Shown here one piece after another: positions 1-10,188 of a stretch of 64,000 nucleotides of DNA. Every line of letters starts with the position of its first letter. Position 1 is the first letter of the stretch. The notes under the pieces are model-generated. The model ran no database searches and was not told the origin of the DNA. It saw nothing but the letters and a program-made list of their open reading frames with translations. A program made the position numbers and the translations under genes. This DNA is from Sthenelais limicola (Eukaryota; Annelida; Polychaeta; Phyllodocida; Sigalionidae), in contig OW804096.1 in the NCBI GenBank assembly GCA_942159475.1, positions 90,375,784 to 90,439,783 on the forward strand. The letters are read 5' to 3'.

Positions 1-531
1 AATTGATAGTTAATGAGGTTACACAATGTTACGTAATGTTACATAACACCTACACCACGTGACGATATCCGGACGACAAGATATACCATGTTGTCCGTTC
101 GCCCCCACGTGGGCTCACTCCATCCGGCAAACGGGGCGGTCCGTTTGGATCCTGAGACTTTCCTAATGTTTTGTGACAAAAGACTTTACCACAATGCGCT
201 TTACAAACACATCCAGCTAACCAGTCCTCGCGCCACTACTCTACCTCTCGCCTGATGCTACACCCATATCTACATGTACTACTAGTATTCCCCTTTATAT
301 AATCTAAGCTGTAATTTGATTTGATGTTATGATATTTATTACTACAACGCGGAAACGTTATCGGTTTGATTTGATAAATAATCAGGCCCTCCATATTTAT
401 ATATATATGATGCCACTGTTATTGGGATTATTATTCTTGTTGTTATTTCTTTAATTTATTTAACATGGTATTTCGCTTGTATTCACGTATTAGGTTGAAT
501 GTTATGTAGACAAGGGGTGGCTGGCATCCCT

Positions 532-777
532 GTAGTGCACTTACATATAGGTCCGGGAGGCCGCACCTAAAATTATTCTTGACAGTGTGTCCCTTAACTG
601 TTCATGATAATTGAAATTGAATTAAAACTGAGCTATGATGGTAATGTTTCATGGTAGTGCACTTACATATAGGTCCGGGAAGTCGCACCTAGAATTGTTT
701 TTGACAGCGTGTCCCTTAACTGTTCATGGTAATTAAACGTGAATTGAATCTGAACTATGATAATAATATTTGTCATG
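532..777. repeat. Two-copy tandem duplication, period 122 bp
   Basis: The block starting GTAGTGCACTTACATATAGG at 532 starts again at 654. Both copies run through a shared GTGTCCCTTAACTGTTCATG segment and end with ATG-containing sequence near 653 and 777. The copies differ at scattered bases, so the duplication is not very recent. Nothing in it looks coding. Confidence 0.85.
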
Positions 778-3700
778 AACATGAATTGTCAATGTTAGCA
801 CCAACTTGACCACCTGGCAACGAGGCCTTATACGGGGGGAGGGAGGGAGGGGGGATAGCACACGCTTCACTTTTGCCGTGAAAAATGGTGATTGACTCAG
901 GTCTAGGGTGTATATATGTTGGTGATTATATCCCATGGGAGTTGTAGTTTGTCTTAGGAGACTTGAGGTATCTTATATGAGTGGTGTATAGAGTTTCCCT
1001 GCTAGAGACAACACAAAGACCCAGTTTGCATTCTGCTTGTATTCACTGGGTGTATTGTGCTCCGCGGCCGTACACCCCGTTACATTCTGATCTTCTATGC
1101 ATACAACCGTCATATATATCTGCCATATGGTAGGGTGTGGGGTGTATGTATGTAGCCAGATGTTATAAGATACTAGATGTAAAGACTAAGTATAGAACCC
1201 GGAGGTCAAAGTAGGGTCCATAGGGTCACTCCAAGTCTGGATGCGGGACTGCTGCCTGTTCATGTAACCAGGTATCCTGGTGCTGGAACGTACTCTCCAC
1301 ACTTAGCCATACCATCCCACTCTACATCCGTAGAACCCTAAATAGGTAATTAACTAAACTAAAAATCTGGAATTTTATCTCTTTATCTTACCAAAGGCCA
1401 GAATGGACCTTATCAGACAGCTCTTTATTTCTGTGTAGTAGAAGGATGGCGGCAAGAGTACTCTCTTACACATGAATGACCGTTGTTTAGGCACGCACCA
1501 TCTGTGAGGACCTAACGGGTTTGTCCTTTCCCCATGGTCCCCAGGTGGATCATCGTGCAGCACTAGGCACCGGCAGTTTAATCACTCGATGTCATTGTCA
1601 TTGAGCGAGCAACACTACAGATGTTTGCAGCATGGGGCTGACCCCCCCCAAAACAATTGAAAATCACTTTCTTCTTTCCTTGTAGTCCTTTACACATTGG
1701 TTGGTCGATTCCATCTGATAATTAATATGTGGTGATTGACTTGGGTCTAGGGTGCATGCAGCCATAGGATATGAGTCCAAGGTTGGTGTATGGAGTTTCC
1801 TGATTGGATCACCCTATCAGACAATACATTTCTTTTTACTAGAATAATGTTTCCTTTGTCATGGGTGCGTAAGCAATTTAATTGTCAGGATGACCGAAAG
1901 AACATGTGCTACAGGAAGCCCTGCGGAGGGGAATATATGGATCTTTGCAGCAGAAGTAGGTCCCTCATCCACCAAGGGTCTCATCTTTCAGGTTCTGTAT
2001 GCAAGTGAATGTTCCCTATTAAGGAACCGAACTCTTGTGTCATTGGGCCAAACTTTGATACATTACATTAAGATACATTGGTTAACATTAACTGAACCTA
2101 GAAACTGTCTACTTGGCTTAGCAATGATGTCGTTTTGTGTACACGAACGCGTATGCGATCCTATTTGTTAAGATGACCAAGGACATGTACCACAGGGAGC
2201 TAAGAATGTGTTGTATTTCATGAACTACCATGTATCCTAGATTTTGCGTGCGCGTAAGCGATTCAAATTGTTAAAAGAAAAGACAAGTGTGTACCTCATG
2301 GGGTTATTTATATGTATTTATTATTTATTACGTTATTTATCGAGTGTCGGGAGGTGTAGGGGGAGGTGTTCCTCGGAATTTTTTTTTTTTTTCTCTCTTT
2401 TCCCAAAAAATAAAAATGGGGTTTCTTGCTTATCGAGTAAAAGGGTAGTGTAGTAACCGTGGTTAACACAAGAGGGCAGTAGGGATGGGTAGTAGGGTAG
2501 GATATTTGACTTTGACTAAGGCATGCGCCAGGGGATGGGAGGGGCCAGAGGGAAGGGAGATATCATAGGATAAGGGTCCACCAATGGGGATACCCGACAC
2601 TCATCATCTGGGTATATATACAGGGAACATGATCATATGTATAAGTAACAACAAGTGGGGAGTTAGTAACAATGAGTAACAGGTAACATCAACTCTAGGG
2701 AATATTCTAGGGAAGGAGTCCCCATAAGATCTCTCTAATGGCTCTCTATATACAACTCTGGGAAGGGATTATCAACCTAGCATCTATGTACAGGATAGGA
2801 TACAATACACAAGTAGTGGCGTACTAAAACTCTTCGTGTTGTGTTGTTCATACTGGAATCCTACAAACTGCTAACTCGACATGACAAGTAACTACTATAT
2901 ACGACAATGACTCTCTATGAAATATAGCCGCCTATCTCTTAATACTGTACTGTATTGAACACCATGGGAATTAATCAAGACCCAGAAGCCCGATTACCTT
3001 CGAATGCATACGATTACTAGCTAAATATATTCACCCTGGTCCGAAGCACCATCCAATAGCACAAAGATCCGAAGCTATGCGCGCAACACCAGCTTCCGGG
3101 AGGCGCGCACTCAAGCCTCTCTTGGGTTTAATGACGGGAAATTATCCAGTTAGGATAATTTCTCCCCAATTGTTCAAATGGCTTGAGCGACTATTGTCCA
3201 CTAGGCTACGTGAGAGTCTAGCTATTTCTTCGGTGCAGACAATGAGGCATTTTAAAAGCATATTAATTGCACAATTAACGCTTAGGCCTAATTATTGCAA
3301 CTTCTAAGCCCCATCGTATATTAATACCATAATAGTGGCAATAACTGAATAAGATAACTTTTATAATAATGTTTTTACTATCCTACACACTGATATAGGC
3401 ATATGAATAGTAAACTTAGGCCGACTAATGAATTGGAATTATCCTTCATTTTTCATGGTGCATTACGTTCATGAATAAGTATATAATTAGGCCCCGTTAG
3501 GCCCTATATGGCAGTTACTGGTACCGGTGGCCTACGTTCCCTACTGCGTCCTCGAGATTCAATATACCGCACAACTGATGTATAATATGACAATGCCATC
3601 GTGCCCCATGTAGGCCTACCCCTTGACAATTAAGACCAACGCCCCAACCTTCCCTCCTAAACCATACCATTCATATATTCATATCCGTTTCTAGTGCAAC

Positions 3701-6146
3701 AGATGAAGATTTAAAATGAGCAGGTGCGATTGCAGGTTTGCGAATGCAGCCACCCAGTGCCAGTTGACTATAGGATTTACGAACGCGTCGTCTTTCGCAT
3801 AGAATCTCGACCAATGAGAGGAGGCGATAAACGATAACACTTCTGCCCGCAGTCTTCAAACCGTCAGCCCAGAACCTCTGCCAAGGGGCAACATGTCTTT
3901 CAACGAACAGAGATGAGAGGTAAGTCAATTTTGTATATTTCATGTGAAACAAGAATTTTCCCACTTCTGAGGTTTAAACTGGTTCAGTTATATCTTTCGG
4001 TTTTAAAATCTTGTGACGCGATGGTACATTTAAGCATTGAATAACCCGCTCAGCCTCAGCCTCAGGGACGGCCGTGCACATCCTAATCTTGGTCCAGAGT
4101 CTGTTAGGCCTAGTGAAGCCACTTTCATCATCGGAATTTTGCTTCTAAATCGATCCTACTGTATCACTTATTCAATATTAGTACTACATAGATACATTCA
4201 TTATACGAGTCCTTGCTCATGTCCAGAAAGAGCGTGGGTGTGCATTCAAAATAATCGTTTACGATTCCTTCAGTTGGGACCGCACCCCTACCATGATTAT
4301 CATCAGCTGTACTAACGACTAATAACGGGTTTACAACCTGTGGGTCGCGGGCTTATTAAGTGTTAATGATGCTTTATCTATATTAATTTGATCTCATTTT
4401 AATTGATTCCCCATGTTAGTCAATTGTTTATTTTCTTGATTTGCCAGAGTTAAATATGAAAATTCTTGTGTTACGCCTCCCTCGCGTTGGTGAACTCCAA
4501 CGGTTATGAATGTGTCCGTTGTTGTTTGTTATTGAGGTCGCGCATTATTTGAATGGGTGCAAAGCCTAGATGCATGCACTGGAATGCTTTCTGCATTGAA
4601 TGCCCCCACCATCGGATGCTTAAAGAATGGAAATGACAGTTTGTCGCATGAATGTCACCATGCTTTACAATTTGATTGCGGCTCCAGAATTTTCAGCTTG
4701 GCAATTTATTAAGATTAAATCTGACTAGAAATAATAATAGAATAGAATTGACATATATGCAAAATATACGGAATATCCCTGACACTGTAAAAAAAAATTG
4801 TTTGCCCAAAGTGACCGAAATCAGTTTCTTATTTAATAATTTCATAGCACTACTCATCCCTAGAAAATAAAGTTTTCATCCATCACCCAAATCTCAATTG
4901 TTACTGTAGTGTAGATCTAGTTTGTCAGATTTTGACCTAGAATTACAAGAATGTATTAACCGCATGGTGAGTCATCAAAGTATTTTATGGCGTTTAAACA
5001 TCTTTGAGAGCACAGCCACATGATTAATCTTGCACTGGTAGTGAATCCAGTCTTCATTAGCATATTATCAGTGGGCGGTTATATATGTCGAATTTGTATG
5101 TTATCAGAGAGCTTCCAGATTGCATGATTCCTATTGGACTTTGATGTTATCTGCTAAGTCACTCACTGCGTGTGGGAGAATCAGGGCGAAGTATGTTAAG
5201 TGATCTCTTGAGTTACCGGTATCTTTTGGGTCACAAACGGGTATCCATATATTATGCGATAAACCGTCACAGTCAGGTCCAGGCAGCCACATTCCTTGAT
5301 TCCACATCCAGCGATAAGCTTAACCACAAGGCTAAGGCTAAAAGTGTTAATGACCCCTAAAACTTAGGGGTTCAAAACTGCCTTCTGAACCTGACTGGTC
5401 AGATCCAATGTCATTTATACGTACTGTGTATTGTACGGTACTATACTAGGATAAATATTATAATACATTTATATGATATGAGATGGGCTCCTCATCAATG
5501 AAATAATGTTATCGTATGTGCTATAGTCATAATAGTGTCCGGCGCATGTGCAAATAAACTGTTAACAGGTCGATGTACAAAGTCGTTATCTTAAAATATA
5601 ACTGGATGAAAATTGACTTTAAATCTTTCAAATTCACATGCTCAGGATGAAATCATGGCTTGTTTGCTGGTCTCTCCATTGTTCACTGAATTCGAGTGCC
5701 ATCCACAATACCAATCCATCAGATATTATAGCAATAGACAACGAGGATTTTAGCGTGAGAACTGTCTGTACTCCCGCTAAATCCGAGTCGTATATTGATT
5801 TTAGTCCGTGATGGAACACCGTGGTGGCGCCACTAGACCAACGCAGTCTGTAGTATAATAAGTGCACGCGAAATCTTACCCAAAATGGACTAAAGTGTAT
5901 GGGATGGTCTTCGCCTTTATTATACCTCTGGGAGGGATGGTATGGTAAGCATTGGAAAACCGTATTACCCTCTGGGCGGTATTTACATATCATATTGCCC
6001 CCTGGCAGAATTTTTGTTTAAAAAGTAGGCCCATGTTCGCATCCTTATTTTCTTTATTTAAATAATTATTTTCATGGAAAAAAGATGCATTATACAGTGT
6101 GCGTAATGATAAAATATAAATGATAATGAGCAACTGTGAAATTGCG

Positions 6147-7125
6147 TATTTAAGGTGACTCAGTAGTGATATTGATTATTGATGAATTTTTCTAAAATTT
6201 TTACCAATGATACTTGACATGAAATAATCATTATTGAGTGAAAAAAAAAATAGGTCACCAGGCTAGTTTTCATGCTATGGCGGTATGGAGATAGAAATAA
6301 TAAATCATATTTGAGTAATTTTACTACATTTGAGTGATTTATTAACATAATTCGTTTAAAATGGTTCTGAAAATTTCACCCAGACATTCAACATATATAT
6401 ACTTATCATCAGATAATGTTTTTTTGTCCTCAGATCCTGAGTTAGCCCCCTAGTGGCAGTATGGGGCACTAGCAAAATTGACTGGCTGATGACAATCAGC
6501 GTTTTAAAAAAAACGTTTGATGAATATTTTTTAAATTTAATATGAATGTAGATACAGTATTTGCCAACTCATACACAAAAAATCAGGATGGCTTTCCAGG
6601 CTAAATTTTTCTATATTACAACTTATTCATGAGAAAAATTGGGAAAAAAAATTAAATTCCTGATTAATATTTGATTTGAACAAGAATGGCTTCATAAATC
6701 TTGATGAAATTCTATATGGATACAGCTATCATAGTTACTAACTCGCACACCAAAAATCAGCATGAATTTCCAAGCCGAATTTTTTATGTTACAACTTAAT
6801 TATGAGAAAATTGGCTAAAAATGAGATAATTCTTGATAAATATTTCATTTATACACATATGGCTCCATAAATTTTAATGAAATTTAATATAGATGTATAG
6901 GGATCATAGATACTAACTCCCACACCAAAAATCAGCATAAATTTTCTATCTGAGATCTTTATATCAAGACTTAACATACATACTTCGTCTGCATAATGCT
7001 GATATTCCCTGCTATATGTATTGAATACACATTGCATGAAAAATGGCAAAAGTTGTAACCCGCTACTCACGCTAGGCATTGCCGCGCACCCCCGTTACAA
7101 GATCAGTACTGAGTCACCTTAAATA
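6147..7125. mobile_element. Non-autonomous TIR DNA transposon (979 bp)
   Basis: The ends are perfect 19-bp inverted repeats: TATTTAAGGTGACTCAGTA at 6147-6165 and its reverse complement at 7107-7125. If the outermost TA is the target duplication, the element proper begins TTTAAGG and is flanked by TA on both sides, as in Tc1/mariner-type insertions. The interior is very AT-rich, encodes no transposase and is built largely of a 174-bp tandem repeat. Superfamily assignment is inference. Confidence 0.8.
6540..6990. repeat. Internal ~174-bp tandem repeat inside the TIR element
   Basis: Three degenerate units follow each other. Each has a CACACCAAAAATCAG-like core (aligned near 6581, 6755 and 6930, spacing about 174-175 bp), followed by a variant of TTTATATTACAACTTA and a stretch of the GATGAAATT type. 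Units two and three are closer to each other than to unit one. A MITE built around a satellite-like repeat is a known form in invertebrates. Confidence 0.75.
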
Positions 7126-7270
7126 GAAAAATAGATCCGAAAATGAGTGAGGTGGACCGGAAGTGAGAAAGTAAACAGGCAGGTGAACAGAGCTCGTTGT
7201 CCAACTCAAATTTCCACCGAATTTTCACGATTTTTTCACACAAAGACATTGGGAGAGGTATAATAAATAC

Positions 7271-7408
7271 AAAATAAGACTTCTGGCCGTGTAAGAGGTG
7301 GCTATCTCCCTTGGGCTACCCAATTTCCTTGGGTGCTACGCACCCTTAAGAAATTGGTACGCCCGCGGGAGATAACCACCTCTCACATGACCAGGAGTCA
7401 ATTTTGTC
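7271..7408. repeat. 138-bp foldback palindrome (hairpin MITE or structured element)
   Basis: The left arm begins ACAAAATAAGACTTCTGG and the right arm ends CCAGGAGTCAATTTTGT, its near reverse complement. The pairing continues through AGAGGTGG/CCACCTCT, TATCTCCC/GGGAGATA and AATTTC/GAAATT to the tight centre GGGTGCTACGCACCC near 7334-7348. Arms are about 67 bp with few mismatches, some of them compensating or G-U compatible, so the transcript would fold into one long hairpin. Confidence 0.85.
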
Positions 7409-7797
7409 TATGTATCAGGGTTCAAGGGTTTGGTCCAGAAATTTAGCCCGCAAGATGCCTTGAGGATATTATTTTATTTTCTGTTTTTGTTCTTATAGTA
7501 GGTGTTTTTCTCACTTTTAAGGACTGCCCACCACCCCGCCCTGCTTCCTCCACTCTCTCTTCCTTGTTAATGTTTGTGTGTAATACCTGCTCCCAACAGT
7601 ACCGCCATCACCGCTACTGTGAGGGCAGGGAGAGAAGCGTGAGCCTACTAACCAGTGGCGAGTGGTGTCATGTGCAAATAGTACTCAAGTTTGAATGGTT
7701 CATAGATAGCCATAGGACCAAAAGAAGTGCCGATCCTGATGTTTGTGTACCGTAAATATATGTATTCCTCCAATCAAAAGATGATTATATGATTATA

Positions 7798-7944
7798 GCT
7801 TTCGATCAAGACCATTTAAACTGCCATACGTAGTGTGGAAGTTTGTGAACCGGTCAAGATATATGGCATAGGTATTACTGGGAAAGGACCAGGATATCAT
7901 GCGACGACTTCAAATTTTTAGTTCAGTGGCGATCCGCCTCTTCT
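7798..7944. repeat. Dispersed repeat, copy A (~147 bp)
   Basis: This block runs from GCTTTCGATCAAGACCATTT to CCGCCTCTTCT and is repeated in the same orientation at 9154-9299 with scattered substitutions. It ends about 60 bp before a poly-C run at 8007-8031, whereas the second copy begins immediately after a poly-C run. The pair could be two insertions of one element or a local duplication. Confidence 0.85.
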
Positions 7945-8006
7945 CAGAGGGCGGGGTGGTTGCAAGTGGTCCAGGAGAGTGTGTGCCCACTAGAGTTGAT
8001 TCTTTG

Positions 8007-8031
8007 GCCCCCCCCCCCCCCCCCCCCCCCC
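8007..8031 (+). repeat. Poly-C tract (25 C)
   Basis: Uninterrupted C run. Comparable runs occur at 9122-9152, 14502-14520, 23211-23229 and in two blocks near 34889-34918, so long C homopolymers are a general feature of this genome rather than part of one gene. Run length may be imprecise because of sequencing slippage. Confidence 0.9.
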
Positions 8032-8655
8032 ACGTCCTGCTGTTATAAAAGCTGGGTACAGCTGCTCCTCAGAGTGCTTGTAGTGGAGCTGGTGCACCCT
8101 GGTGTGAGTGGGATGAACTAAGGGTGGAGCAGCAAGGAGCAGCCATGCCCATTGTATCCTGGCTTCAGTGTTGCCATGAAAACGATGACGGATTGTGTAA
8201 GTGTTGCTACAGGAATTGAAAATCTGAGTACACTAGGTTGTAGCCAATAGCTTAAATGGAGTAGTCCATGCATCAATAGACATTCTCACCGGGGAAAATA
8301 TTGCAAACAGGTGGATAAGTATGTGGGTGGTAAAGGAGTAAAATCGTTGGACCCTAGTCTGTCTGCGCACCGTTTCTGATTGTAAATAGAGTCATTCTGA
8401 CTTCTTCCAAGGGAAGAAGCGGAGGTGCCGACGGTCCAGGGAGGGGCGGCTGCTAGTCGGCGCCTTGCGAATGTCATTTAGACATGTTTAGGCCGTTTTT
8501 GTATTATTATTGGCACATGTTAAAGCATTATATGGATATTTTGTTTCTCCTGCCTTTCCCCTCACCACAAATCACCAAACCCACCCGCCGCCCATGTCGC
8601 TTAGAGTGACATAGCATCTACGCGACCCAGAGATAAAAAAAATCATCCTGTGTGA

Positions 8656-8727
8656 CACAGCCGAGGCTCAAACTTCCAATCACCGACTCCCAAGGTGAAA
8701 GCTCTACCGACTGAGCTATGAGCTGTG
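8656..8727 (-). mobile_element. tRNA-derived SINE head (or tRNA pseudogene)
   Basis: Read on the minus strand the block has a tRNA-like internal promoter: an A box TAGCTCAGTCGG (8707-8718) and a degenerate B box GGAAGTTTGAGCC (8665-8677), at tRNA-like spacing. The D-arm GCTCAGTCGGTAGAGC is canonical. The anticodon stem-loop is distorted (9-base loop) and the B box departs from GGTTCGANTCC, so a working tRNA is unlikely. Downstream on the same strand is a T-run and about 100 bp of non-tRNA sequence, as expected of a SINE body. Confidence 0.65.
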
Positions 8728-9120
8728 GTCGGGACTGTGTGGCTTCATTCTAGGAGTCATACGCCTAGGGTGACTCATGCCGAGTGAGGGAAAAGTGGCC
8801 GATATGGTTTATTCTAAAGTTGTATGGACATCAGCCCTATATTAGGACTGGGAGAATAGTTGGGGTAAGTGGATTCCGGGACTGGAATTGTTCGTCACAT
8901 GGGTTTTTTAAAAGTTAGATGCAATAAACGGGCAACCTCTCTCCTACCTTGCCCCAACCGTGGGAGGTCGACTGCACCAAATCTCAGGGGAGTTACCTGG
9001 ACGGCAACATAGGTGCCGCACTGAGGTCGCTTTTCGTCCAGAAAAGTGACCCGCACAAGAATAGGAAAGCTTATGAGAACGTTTTGCATGGTTAGTTTAG
9101 TAAGATTATGTTTGTTATTA

Positions 9121-9121
<1 letters not shown>

Positions 9122-9152
<31 letters not shown>
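9122..9152 (+). repeat. Poly-C tract (31 C)
   Basis: Longest homopolymer in the window, directly abutting repeat copy B. The same cautions on exact length apply. Confidence 0.9.
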
Positions 9153-9153
<1 letters not shown>

Positions 9154-9154
<1 letters not shown>

Positions 9155-9299
9155 CTTTCGATTAAGACCATTTAAACTGCCGTACATAGTGTGGAAGTTT
9201 GATAATAGGTCGAGATATATAGCATAGGTATTACTGGGAAATGACCAGGATATCATGTGACGACTTCAATTTTTAGTTCCGTGGCAATCCGCCTCTTCT
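9154..9299. repeat. Dispersed repeat, copy B (~146 bp)
   Basis: Direct-orientation homologue of the block at 7798-7944, about 1.36 kb away and roughly 90% identical by eye. It directly follows a 31-base C run. No coding frame is shared by the two copies. Confidence 0.85.
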
Positions 9300-10188
9300 A
9301 CTACTATAGTACTGTCTGCCAGCATACCATACTGTATCAGTGTATGTCATAATTGGAACATTAGTAATTACTATCCCGAAGGAAAGATGCTTCATTTCAA
9401 TCCCATCCACTTGTCTAGGGTCAGCCTCTTACAGTTTGATCAGTGATATTACAGTACCGCTTAGGCATTATCACATAACATACGGTACGGTAGTTTATTT
9501 ATCTTAGAAAATGTGCACTGTTACTGGCTTGTGTTTGTCCTGCTAATCTGCATCCTCCCAACAGCAGGCCGTCCCTGCTTTCGCCTTTCTCAGTCAGAGA
9601 ATCTTAGCTTGCCTTGCCTTGGGATGATGCTAATTTGTTGGTTCAGCCTTAGAGTTAATCCCTTATTACTCTACTAAGGTTCAGCTAAAACATATGGTCT
9701 TGGGACACTCGTGCAACAATTAATGCATCGGTTTCACTTACCATTGGAGAATAAACGATTATCGTGCCATGATATTAATTGACATGTTTATGAATAACAT
9801 CTTAAGAATAATCTATATTACTCTTAAGATAACATTAATTATATGTGACACTTATATACAGACATTTTTCTACCCATGGCTGGCTCTTTTAGTGGTATGA
9901 ATTCAAATGGTGCACATGCTTATATGATTTTTTTAATAGGAAGTTTTTTTAATGATTCAGAATGGGTAGCTATATGCGTTCTGCTAAGTACTTTTATATA
10001 TTTTTGCTGAAGACTATGTTCATCAAAGATGAATATTGAATACCTTATGGATTTGAAGTGATCACTACATGGCCTAGTTGGGGCTTGCTTCTCTTGTAGA
10101 ACTCTGATAACGAAGCTTCTTAATAATTTCATGAATTTTATATTTCTTTTTTAGGCTGCATTCTATCATTAAGCATATACTCAACAGA

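Larger units (their letters stand above)
1..10150. other. Gene-poor intergenic region upstream of CCNF
   Basis: No open frame here shows a recognisable domain, codon bias or splice-compatible chain, and the longest is about 119 codons. The stretch is AT-rich and holds repeats: a tandem duplication at 532-777, related sequences near 883-1010 and 1730-1810, a TIR element at 6147-7125, a foldback palindrome at 7271-7408, a repeat pair at 7798-7944 and 9154-9299, a SINE near 8656-8727 and poly-C runs. A 5' untranslated exon and the promoter of CCNF probably lie in its right part, since a splice acceptor sits at 10153-10154, but I could not place them. Confidence 0.6.

Noticed and set aside
3671..3964. 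97-codon minus-strand open frame
   Set aside because: No recognisable family and no supporting promoter or splice context.
5634..5993. 119-codon minus-strand open frame in the intergenic region
   Set aside because: No domain, no plausible splice partners and no low-complexity or conserved motif. The length is within chance for AT-rich DNA of this size.
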